The notes: generated by a model from the sequence alone, not told the origin. DNA of 41,376 nucleotides from Pseudomonadota bacterium (GCA_024640785.1 JAHEEI010000003.1:1-41376); one strand, 5' to 3'. Counted from the first letter of the stretch, positions 24,447 through 33,970 are shown. Numbers and translations are program-made.

Positions 24447-26008
24447 AAATAATAAATCTTTGCTGTCCTGTTGAAGAAAGCATGGATTTACATGCTGTGC
24501 TTGTTTCATGTTTTGGGCTAAATAAGGAGGATATAGTTGATTTAACTATATTGAGGCGTTCCACTGATGCAAGGAAAAACAGCCTTTTTTTTGTTTATAC
24601 CTTGGTAATTAATGTTTTTATAACAAAGTCTGATGCTGATGAGTTGCTTGAGAATAAAAACATTGAAAAATTATTTGAAAGAAGTAAAAGGTTAATTAAT
24701 AAAATTGCAAGACTCAAAAATCGTCCTATTGTAATCGGATGTGGCCCTGCGGGGATTTTTGCAGCAATAACCTTAGTTGAAAGAGGTGTTGCTCCGATTG
24801 TTGTCGAAAGAGGTGAACGTGTAATTGACCGGGTGAAATCCGTTGATAAATTTATGAACTTTGGTGAGTTAAATCCTGAGTCGAATATGTTTTACGGGGA
24901 AGGCGGTGCAGGTACTTTTTCTGATGGAAAATTGACTACCCGGATGAAATCCGTTTTAAAAGACCGCGTATTGCGAGAGTTTATAGATGCTGGTGCTGAA
25001 AAAGATATTGCTTACATTAGCAGGCCACATTTAGGTACGGATTCTTTAAGGAAAATAATTCCTAATATTGTTGAAAAACTCGTCTTAAAAGGTGTTGATT
25101 TTTTATTTAATACAAATGTTCAGAACATAATTATCGAACAGGGGAGAGTTAAAGGAGTTGTTGCGGATAATGGCTTAATAAAAACGGAAAACATTTTTCT
25201 TGCTACCGGGCACAGTTCTGTTGAAATTTATGATTTATTAAATAATAAAGGTGTTCTACTTGAACCAAAAGGTTTTGCCGTTGGGTTTAGAATTGAGCAT
25301 CCAAGAGAATTTATTGATTCCCGTCAACACGGTAAATTTTCCGGAAATAAATTTCTGGGGGCTGCTGAGTATTATTTAGCATATAAGGATAAAAAGACCG
25401 GGAAAGGGGTGTATTCATTCTGCATGTGTCCGGGTGGATATGTTGTAGGCTGTTCATCTCTAAATGATGCATTATGTACAAACGGGATGAGTAAATTTGC
25501 CCGGGATAGTGACTTTTCAAATGCCGCCATAGTTGTTTCAATTTCACCCGATGATCTTGAAGGTGATGAACCCTTAAAAGGTTTTAGTTTTATACATAAA
25601 CTGGAAAAATATGCTTATGAACTTGGGGGTTATAATTTCTGTGTTCCGGTACAAAATGCTGTTGATTTTATTAATTCAAATGTAACTGAAAATTTAATCC
25701 GAGAGACCTCATATCGTCCAGGAGTTAAATGTTCTGATTTGAATTATTTTTTTGATGATAGAATTGCCAGTATCTTAAAAAGAGGGCTTAAAGACTTTAA
25801 TAATAAGATTCTTGGTTTTATTGATGAAGGAATATTATTTGGTGTTGAGACAAGAACATCATCGCCAGTCCGAATCGTCCGGGATAAAATACATTGTAAT
25901 GCCTTGGGAATTGAAGGGCTTTTTCCGGTGGGTGAAGGTTCAGGTTATGCCGGCGGCATTATGAGTTGTGCTGTGGATGGAATTAAGGCCGCTGAGGTAT
26001 TTTGTTAA
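24416..26008 (+). CDS. FAD-dependent dehydrogenase-like protein (COG2509 type)
   Basis: A 530-residue protein with an N-terminal helical/alpha-beta segment of about 100 residues, then the Rossmann dinucleotide motif IGCGPAGIFAA near residue 105, VVERGERV, and the family-specific FYGEGGAGTFSDGKLTTR near residue 160. The C-terminus closes the FAD site with GSGYAGGIMSCAVDG. It matches the COG2509 family of uncharacterised FAD-dependent proteins, which are widespread in bacteria but without an assigned substrate. It overlaps the nucleotidyltransferase gene by 31 bases, so the two are translationally linked. Confidence 0.88.
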   Translation: MAEKKSKYKLKIINLCCPVEESMDLHAVLVSCFGLNKEDIVDLTILRRSTDARKNSLFFVYTLVINVFITKSDADELLENKNIEKLFERSKRLINKIARLKNRPIVIGCGPAGIFAAITLVERGVAPIVVERGERVIDRVKSVDKFMNFGELNPESNMFYGEGGAGTFSDGKLTTRMKSVLKDRVLREFIDAGAEKDIAYISRPHLGTDSLRKIIPNIVEKLVLKGVDFLFNTNVQNIIIEQGRVKGVVADNGLIKTENIFLATGHSSVEIYDLLNNKGVLLEPKGFAVGFRIEHPREFIDSRQHGKFSGNKFLGAAEYYLAYKDKKTGKGVYSFCMCPGGYVVGCSSLNDALCTNGMSKFARDSDFSNAAIVVSISPDDLEGDEPLKGFSFIHKLEKYAYELGGYNFCVPVQNAVDFINSNVTENLIRETSYRPGVKCSDLNYFFDDRIASILKRGLKDFNNKILGFIDEGILFGVETRTSSPVRIVRDKIHCNALGIEGLFPVGEGSGYAGGIMSCAVDGIKAAEVFC

Positions 26009-26025
26009 TCTGGAGTCAGATGAAC

Positions 26026-26217
26026 TTACTTTGAAGATTGACTTATGAAATGTTCAATTGAGCGGTCATATTTTGCTTCTGCTGCTGCGCTGAAGAGGCA
26101 GCCTGGAAGTTCATTTCTTGTTTTGTGATATGCAACACACTCACAGCATTTACCTTTTTTTTCACAGGCATATGTACAGGTGCAGTTCTTAGTGTTTTTG
26201 TCAATATCACATTCCAT
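26026..26217 (-). CDS. DUF6485 small Cys-rich protein
   Basis: A 63-residue protein with seven cysteines: MECDIDKNTKNCTCTY, CEKKGKCCECVAYH, then LPGCLFSA and YDRSIEHFI. It matches my recollection of the DUF6485 family, small metal-binding-looking proteins of anaerobes with unknown function. It lies just downstream of the rplM-rpsI terminator on the same strand. AGGAG precedes the ATG, supporting a real gene. Confidence 0.78.
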   Translation of the reverse strand: MECDIDKNTKNCTCTYACEKKGKCCECVAYHKTRNELPGCLFSAAAEAKYDRSIEHFISQSSK

Positions 26218-26260
26218 TTAAGCTCTCCTTTGATTCTATTTTATATTATCAGATAAAAAA

Positions 26261-26280
26261 GGAAGGACATTTGTCCTTCC
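26261..26280 (-). terminator. terminator of the rplM-rpsI operon
   Basis: GGAAGGAC at 26261-26268 and GTCCTTCC at 26273-26280 form a perfect 8-base stem with a 4-base loop. On the minus strand the stem is followed by a run of six T residues, and it lies just after the rpsI stop. Confidence 0.85.
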
Positions 26281-26289
26281 CTTTGGGAT

Positions 26290-26685
26290 CTATCTCTTTG
26301 AGAACTGGAAGCGTGCTCTTGCTCCTTTTTGACCGTATTTTTGCCGTTCCACTTTTCTTGAGTCTCTGGTAAGCAGAGACTCTTTTTTAAGGATCTCTCT
26401 AAGGTCTGGGTTCATCAGTATTAGTGTTTTTGAGATTCCATGTCTGATGGCTTCAGACTGGCCGGTTGGGCCCCCACCTTTTACGTTTACAAGGATGTCA
26501 AAGGTGTTATTAAAGTCTATCAGGTTCAGAGGTTGTTTAACAGTTGTTTTTCTCTGTTCAAGACCGCCGAAATAATCATCAAGGGATTTTTTATTTATTA
26601 ATATATTGCCTTTTCCCGGTATCATTCGGATTCTGGCAATTGATGTTTTTCTTTTACCGGTTGCGGTGAAAACTTGTCCTGTCAT
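26290..26685 (-). CDS. rpsI: 30S ribosomal protein S9
   Basis: A 131-residue S9 of the small ribosomal subunit. The diagnostic opening ATGKRKTSIARIRM, the middle GGGPTGQSEAIRHGISK and the invariant C-terminus LLTRDSRKVERQKYGQKGARARFQFSKR-type tail ending in Lys-Arg are all present. It follows rplM by 17 bases in the standard L13-S9 operon. Confidence 0.98.
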   Translation of the reverse strand: MTGQVFTATGKRKTSIARIRMIPGKGNILINKKSLDDYFGGLEQRKTTVKQPLNLIDFNNTFDILVNVKGGGPTGQSEAIRHGISKTLILMNPDLREILKKESLLTRDSRKVERQKYGQKGARARFQFSKR

Positions 26686-26702
26686 AATTATTTATATGCC
26701 TT

Positions 26703-27128
26703 TCAGATTAATGGTTTTGGCTGCTGAGCCTGATGTGGATGATTTTTCCCAGAGTATATCTTAAGTTTTTTGATCATTTGCCTGCCAAGACGATTTTTGG
26801 GAAGCATTCCTCTAACCGCTTTCAAGACCACTATTTCCGGTTTTTTTTCAAGAAGTTCTTCTGCATTTACTGATTTTATACCTCCCGGGTAGCCCGTGTG
26901 CCTGTAGTATTGCTTATCCTGGCGTTTATTTCCGGTAAGGTTAACTTTTTCTGCGCTTGTGACTACTATAAAATCTCCAGTATCTACATGGGGGGTATAT
27001 ATTGGTTTATGTTTTCCCCTCAGGATATGTGCGATTTTGGTAGCTAGATGGCCGAGGGCTTGACCTTCTGCGTCTACCTGGTACCAATCATGTACGACTT
27101 CTTCTTTTTTTGCACTAAAGGTTTTCAA
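26703..27128 (-). CDS. rplM: 50S ribosomal protein L13
   Basis: A 141-residue L13, normal in length. [34 protein letters not shown] and [15 protein letters not shown] are the family signatures. The start codon is TTG at 27128, supported by GGGAG six bases upstream. The gene leads the rplM-rpsI operon and has an almost ideal promoter 30 bases upstream. Confidence 0.98.
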   Translation of the reverse strand: MKTFSAKKEEVVHDWYQVDAEGQALGHLATKIAHILRGKHKPIYTPHVDTGDFIVVTSAEKVNLTGNKRQDKQYYRHTGYPGGIKSVNAEELLEKKPEIVVLKAVRGMLPKNRLGRQMIKKLKIYSGKNHPHQAQQPKPLI

Positions 27129-27157
27129 TTTTTTCTCCCATCTGAAATTAAATTCAA

Positions 27158-27186
27158 ATTATATTTTTTTTTAAATTATTTGTCAA
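27158..27186 (-). promoter_or_regulatory. consensus sigma70 promoter of rplM-rpsI
   Basis: On the minus strand, TTGACA (27186-27181) and TATAAT (27163-27158) are both perfect and separated by exactly 17 bases. It lies 30 bases upstream of the rplM start. This is the best promoter in the window and fits a highly expressed ribosomal operon. Confidence 0.9.
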
Positions 27187-27491
27187 GTAATATCATTATT
27201 TTGCTAAATATTCCTGCACATATAGGTGTTATTAAATTTATGTGTAAAAAGTTTATTTAGAGATACCAAATATATTAAATGAGTGTTATTTTTATTAAAT
27301 AATATAATTATTTATATATTTAAACTGGCTGATCTAAAATATTTGTAAGGTTTATTTTGCGTGGACACGATTTAATATTCATGATATCAGATGAATATTA
27401 ACTAAAATGACAGATCTTTATACAGTTATGATTATTTGAAATTTAACCTCTAGTTTTACATAACTACTTAAAAAAATTTAAGGAATTGATA
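27187..27491. other. AT-rich gap between rplM and the NAD kinase gene
   Basis: A divergent promoter region. No gene, hairpin or RNA feature was recognised beyond the rplM promoter next to it; the plus-strand promoter of the NAD kinase gene could not be placed. Confidence 0.45.
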
Positions 27492-28355
27492 ATGATAAAA
27501 AATATCGGCATATTTGCAAAAAAAAGTCATCCTGATATTAATAGAATTATCAGCCGGATCATTGCTTTTTTACAAAACAGGAATGTAAAAGTTCTAATTG
27601 AAAATGAATTTGGTCCGGATTCCGATAAAATGACCATAATAACTGAAAAAGAAAATATTCCCCAGGAATCGGATCTGATTATTGTTTTTGGCGGAGACGG
27701 GACTCTTTTAAGCGTGTCCAGGCTTGATAATGTAACAGAGATTCCAATACTTGCTGTAAATCTTGGGGGTTTAGGTTTTCTCACTGAAATTAGGGTTGAA
27801 GAGATCATGGATATGTTGGGTAAAGTTCTTGCTTCTGATTATGATGTTGAAAAAAGAATGATGTTTGATGTTCAGTTAAAAAGGGTTGGGGATGGTAAGG
27901 TTGAGAATTTTATTGCTTTAAATGATGTTGTTGTAAATAAAAGCGCTCTGGCGAGAATGATTGATCTTGATACTTATGTTAATGATATGTTTCTAAACGC
28001 GTATAGGGCTGATGGTCTGATTATATCCACACCAACCGGTTCCACCGGATATTCTTTGTCTGCCGGCGGTCCAATCATTTACCCGTCTTTAAAGCTGATT
28101 GCAATTATTCCGATTTGTCCCCATACACTTACAAATCGTCCCATTATTCTCGATGATGAAAAAGAAATTATGTTCACCTTAAGGTCAGGGGATGATGATG
28201 TTTACCTGACGATGGATGGTCAGGTGGGTGTAGTTATGAATGTTGGGGATCAAGTGAGCGTTTATAAATCAAAAAAGATCATTAACTTAATAAAATCCCC
28301 CTTTAGAAATTATTTTGAGGTTTTGAAAGAAAAACTTAAATGGGGAGAAAGATAG
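27492..28355 (+). CDS. nadK: NAD kinase
   Basis: A 287-residue enzyme phosphorylating NAD to NADP. The family motifs are FGGDGTLL near residue 67, NLGGLGFL, ALNDVVV and TPTGSTGYSLSAGGP near residue 178, and a C-terminal TMDGQVG. The open frame starts with TTG 27486; ATG 27492 is chosen because AGGA at 27481-27484 is properly spaced. recN follows 14 bases after the stop, a common pairing. Confidence 0.96.
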   Translation: MIKNIGIFAKKSHPDINRIISRIIAFLQNRNVKVLIENEFGPDSDKMTIITEKENIPQESDLIIVFGGDGTLLSVSRLDNVTEIPILAVNLGGLGFLTEIRVEEIMDMLGKVLASDYDVEKRMMFDVQLKRVGDGKVENFIALNDVVVNKSALARMIDLDTYVNDMFLNAYRADGLIISTPTGSTGYSLSAGGPIIYPSLKLIAIIPICPHTLTNRPIILDDEKEIMFTLRSGDDDVYLTMDGQVGVVMNVGDQVSVYKSKKIINLIKSPFRNYFEVLKEKLKWGER

Positions 28356-28369
28356 TTTCTAGGATCATT

Positions 28370-30076
28370 ATGCTACTTGAACTGGTTATCAAAGATTTTG
28401 CAATCATTGACAGGCTTAACCTTACCTTTAAAGAAGGTCTTAATATCCTATCCGGAGAAACAGGTGCTGGTAAGTCAATTATTGTTGGCGCGGTAAGTCT
28501 GCTTCTGGGAGGAAGGGCATATTCAGAATTAATCCGCTCTGAAAAAGATGCTGCAGTGGTTGAAGCTGTTTTTGATATCAAAGATTCTTCTGAAGTTAAA
28601 ATACTTATAAAGTCACTGGGGATTACGGTAGAAGATGATCAGTTAATTATAAGACGGATAATTTCAAGAAGCGGAAAGAACAGGATATATATTGGAAATC
28701 AGCTTGGGAATATCCAGGTGCTTTCTCAAGTTGGTGGCGCATTAATTGATATTTCAGGTCAGTATTCACAGCAATTACTGCTTCAGACTGAAGGGCATAT
28801 AAATATTGTAGATATTTTTGGTGTTCATGAGGAGTTGTGCGAACAGTATAGAGAATGTTATGAAGATTTTTTAAAGGCTCTTGATGAATTAAATGACCTT
28901 GTTAAGAAGGATGAAGAACTTAAAAGTAAAAAAGATCTGTATGCTTTTCAGAATGATGAGCTGAATAAAGTTTCACTTGACCCTTCGGAAGAAGAGGAGT
29001 TGTTAAATGAAAAAAATATTCTTATCAATGCAAAAGAGCTCTATGATAAAACCTATGGTGTTTATGTTGAAATGTATGAGAATGATCATTCATATATTTC
29101 TGCCTTAAAAACTGCATATAAAAGTATTGAAGAAGCTGCGGCAATAGACGAGGTACTTGAGAGTCAGCGTAAAAGTTTTGAGTCAACCATTTTTGAACTA
29201 GAAGATAATGCTTTGTCATTAAGGGCTTATGCTGACAAAATTAATATTGACCCTGAAAGGCTTGAACAGGTTGAGTTAAGACTTGATGAAATCTACAGGC
29301 TCAAGAAAAAGTATAATAAGACCGTGGTTGAGCTTATTGATTATCAGAAGATGATTGAGGCTGCTTTGAGTAGGATTGAATCATTTTCTGATGACATAAA
29401 TAAATTAAAAGATAAACTTAAAACAAAGTCAGACACGTTATGGAAACTTGCTGACAAGTTATCTGAAAAACGTAAAAAGGCATCAGCTGATTTTAAAAAA
29501 TGTGTTGAAAAAGAGCTTAAATCCATTGGAATGGAGAAGACAGATTTTTACGTTGAAATAAAAAGTTATTCAAGAAGCATTGCTGAAAACTTTGACTCGT
29601 ATGTTAACGGGCTTGACATCTCGGGTAAGGACGAAGTGGAATTTTATATTTCGCCGAACAGGGGGGAAGAAAAGAAACCTCTTTCAAAAATTGCTTCAGG
29701 TGGAGAACTTTCAAGGATAGTACTTGCAATTAAAAAAATTATGGCTGAGAAGTACTTGATCCCAACTTTACTTTTTGATGAGGTTGATACTGGAATTGGA
29801 GGTTCTATCGCAGATTCAGTCGGAACAAAATTAAATGAAATATCCAGGTCTCATCAGGTATTGTGTATCACGCACTTACCTCAGATTGCCTGTTTTGGAA
29901 ACCATCATTTTAATGTCACTAAATGTTTAGCTAATAATAGAACTGTTACAAAAGTAGAACTACTAGGCGAACAGAGCCGTATTGATGAAATATCAAGAAT
30001 GCTGGGCGGAAAAAACATTACGGATAAGACCATTGCCCATGCTATTGAAATGCTCAAAACTGCACAAAATGTTTAA
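28370..30076 (+). CDS. recN: DNA repair protein RecN
   Basis: A 568-residue SMC-like ATPase of double-strand break repair. The N-terminus MLLELVIKDFAIID leads to Walker A GETGAGKSII; a coiled-coil arm covers about residues 165-360; the signature KIASGGELSRI and Walker B LLFDEVDTGIGG follow, then the D-loop and the His switch CITHLPQIA. The length is normal. ATG 28370 with AGGA at 28361-28364 is preferred over the upstream ATG 28340, which overlaps the NAD kinase gene and adds ten non-conserved residues. Confidence 0.97.
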   Translation: MLLELVIKDFAIIDRLNLTFKEGLNILSGETGAGKSIIVGAVSLLLGGRAYSELIRSEKDAAVVEAVFDIKDSSEVKILIKSLGITVEDDQLIIRRIISRSGKNRIYIGNQLGNIQVLSQVGGALIDISGQYSQQLLLQTEGHINIVDIFGVHEELCEQYRECYEDFLKALDELNDLVKKDEELKSKKDLYAFQNDELNKVSLDPSEEEELLNEKNILINAKELYDKTYGVYVEMYENDHSYISALKTAYKSIEEAAAIDEVLESQRKSFESTIFELEDNALSLRAYADKINIDPERLEQVELRLDEIYRLKKKYNKTVVELIDYQKMIEAALSRIESFSDDINKLKDKLKTKSDTLWKLADKLSEKRKKASADFKKCVEKELKSIGMEKTDFYVEIKSYSRSIAENFDSYVNGLDISGKDEVEFYISPNRGEEKKPLSKIASGGELSRIVLAIKKIMAEKYLIPTLLFDEVDTGIGGSIADSVGTKLNEISRSHQVLCITHLPQIACFGNHHFNVTKCLANNRTVTKVELLGEQSRIDEISRMLGGKNITDKTIAHAIEMLKTAQNV

Positions 30077-30092
30077 TTTAAAGGAATAAGTT

Positions 30093-30548
30093 ATGATTAG
30101 AAAAGCCAAAGTTTCAGATATTAAAGCGATTCATTCACTGCTGCTTAATTACGCTGAAAGAGGAGTGCTGTTAGGTAGATCATTAAGTGATTTATATGAT
30201 CAGATAAGGGATTTTTATGTGTCTGTAGATGATGAGAATAATATATTAGAGGGCATCTGCGGTTTACATGTTTGCTGGGATGATCTTGGCGAGATACGTT
30301 CTCTTGCAGTTAAGGATGAGTATAAAGGTCAAGACAGGGGCTTTGAGTTGGTGAATGCCTGTATCAGAGAGGCAGGAGATTTCGGTATAAATAAACTTTT
30401 TGTTCTTACATATGTTCCTGATTTCTTCAGGAAGATTGGTTTTGAAATTGTGGATAAGAAGGTTCTTCCTCATAAAGTATGGGCTGACTGTATGAATTGT
30501 GTAAAGTTTCCGGACTGTGAAGAAGAAGCAATGATGATTAACCTGTAG
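30093..30548 (+). CDS. GNAT acetyltransferase, short ArgA-type N-acetylglutamate synthase
   Basis: A 151-residue GNAT-fold protein. It opens MIRKAKVSDI; EIRSLAVKDEYKGQDRG carries the acetyl-CoA pyrophosphate-binding region (usually QxxGxG/A, here less canonical), and the C-terminal VWADCMNCVKFPDCEEEAM is typical of the short COG1246 N-acetylglutamate synthases of anaerobes, which start arginine synthesis. Four cysteines in that region may bind metal. No other arg gene is nearby, so the assignment rests on family resemblance. Confidence 0.8.
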   Translation: MIRKAKVSDIKAIHSLLLNYAERGVLLGRSLSDLYDQIRDFYVSVDDENNILEGICGLHVCWDDLGEIRSLAVKDEYKGQDRGFELVNACIREAGDFGINKLFVLTYVPDFFRKIGFEIVDKKVLPHKVWADCMNCVKFPDCEEEAMMINL

Positions 30549-30552
30549 TCTG

Positions 30553-31533
30553 TTAATCTGCCGATGATTTATTTTTATGATAAATATCTGTGTAGACAAA
30601 TCTTTCCATCAGTCTGTTGTAAGCCGTCCATTTAGTGTCAGGGTTAGATTCTTTTTCAATATAATCTGTAACTGCACAGATCTTCGAATCAATATCATCA
30701 AGATAATGAAGCATCATTGCTTCAAGTGTTTTGGGCTTTTTGGGTGAGCCGAATTCAAATTTACCATGATGGCTTAGGATTAAATGTTTAAGTATCATAG
30801 CAAGGTCTGTTGGAAAATCTGGACATTGTGCAATCTTATCATTTAATATTTCAACACCGATTGATATATGACCTATCAGACGTCCGACATCTGTATAGTC
30901 AAAATTTCTTTCATATGAGAGTTCGTTTATTTTACCAATATCATGTATTATGGCGCCGGTAATTAAAAGATCCTGATCGATATCATGATAATGTTTTGAG
31001 ACATCTATCGCAAGACGGGTTACATTAAGGGTATGATCAAGCAACCCGCCCAGATAATCGTGGTGTATTGTTTTTGCTGCAGGCGCCTTTTTAAAGGATG
31101 ATAAAATGTATTCATCATTAAAAATTATCTGTAGAAGTTTTTTTAAATGAGATGTCTTAATGCTGTCAATAATTTTAAAAAGATCTTTAATTGATTGCTC
31201 AGGATTATTCTCAGAGGAAGGGAGGAAAAAGGTGAGATCCGTATCGTCATCTGCAATTTTTAGAATATTATTTATATTAAGCTGGATCTCCCCCTGATAG
31301 ATAACTGAATGTGCTTTTACAGCAACGATATCTCCAGTATCAAACTGTTTAGACAGTTTTTCAGCATTGTCCCAAACCCTTGATTTAACAACTCCTGTTT
31401 TGTCTGAAAGGTTAAGTGAGATATATGGCTTTCCGTTCTTGGTTGTCGCAATATTCTTATTTTGTACCAGAAATATAGTATCTATTTTAGTGTTTTCTTT
31501 TATTTCGTTTATGTAAACTGATTTGTTCAGCAT
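30553..31533 (-). CDS. YhaM-type 3'-5' exoribonuclease (OB + HD domains)
   Basis: A 326-residue protein with an N-terminal OB-fold nucleic-acid binding domain (PYISLNLSDKTGVVKSRVWDN) and a C-terminal HD domain. HD ligands are visible as HHDYLGGLLDHTLNV, then AIIHDIGK, and HLILSHHGKFEFGSP. This combination is typical of YhaM/CBF1, a 3'-5' exonuclease of RNA and single-stranded DNA. AGGAA precedes the ATG. Its end converges closely on the acetyltransferase gene, leaving four bases between them. Confidence 0.9.
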   Translation of the reverse strand: MLNKSVYINEIKENTKIDTIFLVQNKNIATTKNGKPYISLNLSDKTGVVKSRVWDNAEKLSKQFDTGDIVAVKAHSVIYQGEIQLNINNILKIADDDTDLTFFLPSSENNPEQSIKDLFKIIDSIKTSHLKKLLQIIFNDEYILSSFKKAPAAKTIHHDYLGGLLDHTLNVTRLAIDVSKHYHDIDQDLLITGAIIHDIGKINELSYERNFDYTDVGRLIGHISIGVEILNDKIAQCPDFPTDLAMILKHLILSHHGKFEFGSPKKPKTLEAMMLHYLDDIDSKICAVTDYIEKESNPDTKWTAYNRLMERFVYTDIYHKNKSSAD

Positions 31534-31588
31534 TTCCTGTCCTTATGTATCCATTGCAGTTATAAAAATCATCAACAGTAAAAAAAAT

Positions 31589-31602
31589 ACCCTAAAAAGG
31601 GT
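31589..31602 (-). terminator. candidate terminator after pilU
   Basis: A short perfect stem, ACCCT at 31589-31593 and AGGGT at 31598-31602, with a 4-base loop. On the minus strand it is followed by seven T residues after one A. The stem is only five base pairs, so efficiency is uncertain, and T-runs occur on both sides. Confidence 0.5.
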
Positions 31603-31625
31603 GTTTTTCTATGATATATAAATGA

Positions 31626-32774
31626 TTAGTATTCTTGTGTTTCATCTGATTTCAGCCTAAAGGGATTTTCATCTTTATCTTTAGTCTCAAGAGCATTTTT
31701 ATCCGAGGCTTTTCCTACTTCAGCAATCTTAATTTTTAGCCTCAGATCGTTTGGACTGTCTGAATAGGCCATTGCATTTTCGTAGGTGATTATGTTTTCT
31801 TTATATAAGTTATAGATTCCTTGGTCAAAAGTCTGCATGCCTTCCTCGATTCCGGCAGCCATTGCTTCTTTTAATACATCAATTCTCCTTTTCATAATAA
31901 GATCCTTAACCCGGGGTGTATCAAGAAGTATTTCAATTGCTGCGACACGTTTATTATCAACGGTTGGGATAAGTCTTTGTGAGATGAATGCTCTCATATT
32001 AAGGCTGAGCTGGAAATATATTTGGTTATGTTTCTCATGAGGAAAAAAATTCATTATTCTTTCGATGGCTTGATTCGCGTTATTTGCATGAAGAGTTGAA
32101 ATACATAAATGACCAGTTTCCGCAAAAGCTATAGCTGCTTCCATTGTTTCCGCGTCGCGAACTTCACCTATTTGTATTACGTCAGGTGCCTGACGCATTG
32201 TGTTTTTTAGAGCACTGGCATAACTATGCGTATCCATTCCAATTTCTCGCTGTGATATAATACATTTTTTGTGCCGGTGTACAAATTCAACTGGGTCTTC
32301 TACCGTAACAATATGTCCGGTTGTTGAGTTATTCCTATAATCAACCATTGCAGCCATGGTAGTTGATTTGCCTGTTCCGGTTCCACCTACCAGCAAAACT
32401 AGACCGCGTTTTGTTAAGCTGACATCTTTCAAAATTGCAGGAAGCCCAAGGTCGTCTATTGTTTCTATCTCCATTTTAATCATCCTGAAGACAAGCCCCA
32501 CACAGTTTTTTTGCCTGTAGATATTTACGCGAAAACGTCCTATGTCCGGATAGTATAAAGCAAGGTTCATCTCGAAGGTTTCAGCAAATATTGCTTTTTG
32601 GCGTGCATTCATAAGTGAATTTGCAATCTCTTCTGTTTGATGTGCATTAAGACTTGCATTGCCATATGGTTTAACTATACCCTCTGTTTTAAACATTGGG
32701 GGACTGTCAACAGTTAGATATAGGTCCGATGCGTTTGACTGTACCATGAGCCCAAGCAATTCTTTAACGGTCAT
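31626..32774 (-). CDS. pilU: type IV pilus retraction ATPase PilU-like
   Basis: A 382-residue PilT/PilU-family ATPase. Walker A VGGTGTGKSTT near residue 135, the Asp box TVEDPVEF, Walker B QIGEVRD and the His box HLCISTLHANN are present. It differs from PilT in the C-terminal motif: instead of AIRNLIREGK it has RVKDLIMKRRID, and it carries a hydrophilic C-terminal tail of about 30 residues, so I assign it to PilU, the accessory retraction motor. It starts 21 bases after pilT. Confidence 0.88.
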   Translation of the reverse strand: MTVKELLGLMVQSNASDLYLTVDSPPMFKTEGIVKPYGNASLNAHQTEEIANSLMNARQKAIFAETFEMNLALYYPDIGRFRVNIYRQKNCVGLVFRMIKMEIETIDDLGLPAILKDVSLTKRGLVLLVGGTGTGKSTTMAAMVDYRNNSTTGHIVTVEDPVEFVHRHKKCIISQREIGMDTHSYASALKNTMRQAPDVIQIGEVRDAETMEAAIAFAETGHLCISTLHANNANQAIERIMNFFPHEKHNQIYFQLSLNMRAFISQRLIPTVDNKRVAAIEILLDTPRVKDLIMKRRIDVLKEAMAAGIEEGMQTFDQGIYNLYKENIITYENAMAYSDSPNDLRLKIKIAEVGKASDKNALETKDKDENPFRLKSDETQEY

Positions 32775-32795
32775 TGTAATCTCCTTTGAATTATT

Positions 32796-33830
32796 TTAAG
32801 AGCTTACTTCTTTTAAATAGCGTTCGGCGATTTCAGGATCGACAATTCCTTTGGCAACCAGGTTTTTAATTGCTGCGTCCATTGTCTGCATGCCGAATTT
32901 AAAGCCAGTTTGGATTGATGATGGTATTTGGGCAACTTTTCCTTCACGTATAAGGTTTCTAATAGCTGGGGTACCAATCATGATTTCAAGTGCCGCGACC
33001 CTTCCTTTTCCATCTCTGGTTTTTAGAAGTGTCTGAGAGATTACGGCCTGGATTGTCTCTGAGAACTGGGTCCTGACCTGTGCCTGCTGTCCGGATGGAA
33101 AAACGTCAATTATTCGGTCGATAGTTTTGGGAGCACTATTGGTATGAAGGGTTGCAAAGACTAGATGACCTGTTTCAGCGGCTGTAATTGCCAGTTGGAT
33201 AGTCTCAAGGTCTCTCATTTCACCCACTAAAATAATGTCAGGATCTTCTCGGAGTGAGCCTCTAAGAGCATTGGCAAAGCTGTGGGTGTCTGCCCCAAGT
33301 TCCCGTTGATTTACAAGACAGTTTTTAGATCGGTGAACAAATTCAACAGGATCCTCAATTGTAATAATATGTTCTTTTCTGCTTTTGTTTATGTGGTCAA
33401 TCATGGCCGCAAGTGTGGTTGACTTGCCGCTACCAGTTGGTCCGGTAACCAGTACAAGTCCGTTTTTATAATCGCATACTTTCCGGCAGGTATTTGGGAG
33501 TCCCAGTTGTTCAAAAGAGAGAATTTCTGTAGGAATTGTCCTGAAAACAGCGGCCTCACCGCGCTGCTGATAAAAGCAATTAACTCTGAAACGTCCGTAT
33601 TTACCCATAGCCATTGAAAAATCAAGTTCCTTAGTTTCTTCAAGAGTTTTTCTCTGTCGGTCATTCAAGAGATCATAGATCATTTTGTGTATTTCTTCTT
33701 TTGATAATACGTCCATTTCAAGTTTTCGTAATTCTCCATTTAAACGAATCATTGGCGGTTCTTCAGCACTAACGTGAACGTCAGAAGCTCCTTGTTCCTG
33801 GGCAAATATGAGTAGTTCTGAGATGTCCAT
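32796..33830 (-). CDS. pilT: type IV pilus retraction ATPase PilT
   Basis: A 344-residue hexameric ATPase that drives pilus retraction on the cytoplasmic side of the inner membrane. Walker A TGPTGSGKSTT, the Asp box TIEDPVEF, Walker B LVGEMRD and the His box HLVFATLHTNS are intact, and the PilT-specific AIRNLIREGK lies near residue 288. The length matches the family. It is the first gene of the pilT-pilU unit; AAAGGAG lies eight bases before the ATG. Confidence 0.96.
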   Translation of the reverse strand: MDISELLIFAQEQGASDVHVSAEEPPMIRLNGELRKLEMDVLSKEEIHKMIYDLLNDRQRKTLEETKELDFSMAMGKYGRFRVNCFYQQRGEAAVFRTIPTEILSFEQLGLPNTCRKVCDYKNGLVLVTGPTGSGKSTTLAAMIDHINKSRKEHIITIEDPVEFVHRSKNCLVNQRELGADTHSFANALRGSLREDPDIILVGEMRDLETIQLAITAAETGHLVFATLHTNSAPKTIDRIIDVFPSGQQAQVRTQFSETIQAVISQTLLKTRDGKGRVAALEIMIGTPAIRNLIREGKVAQIPSSIQTGFKFGMQTMDAAIKNLVAKGIVDPEIAERYLKEVSS

Positions 33831-33865
33831 ATTTAAAACTCCTTTATAATTGATTGATATAAATG

Positions 33866-33894
33866 TTTTTAAGCTCCTAATATATTATTGTCAA
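33866..33894 (-). promoter_or_regulatory. candidate sigma70 promoter of pilT
   Basis: On the minus strand a perfect TTGACA (33894-33889) is followed after 17 bases by TAAAAA (33871-33866), which matches four of six -10 positions. It is 36 bases upstream of the pilT ATG. Confidence 0.45.
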
Positions 33895-33970
33895 TGAATT
33901 TTTCAATAATATAATTAAATTAATTTATTTCTGAAATAAATAATGAGGTTAGCAGATTATTAAAAGTTAT

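Noticed and set aside
23022-26008. Overlap of the CCA-adding-type gene and the FAD-dependent gene as a frameshifted fusion
   Set aside because: Both proteins have complete, distinct domain ends and starts; the 31-base overlap is ordinary translational coupling.
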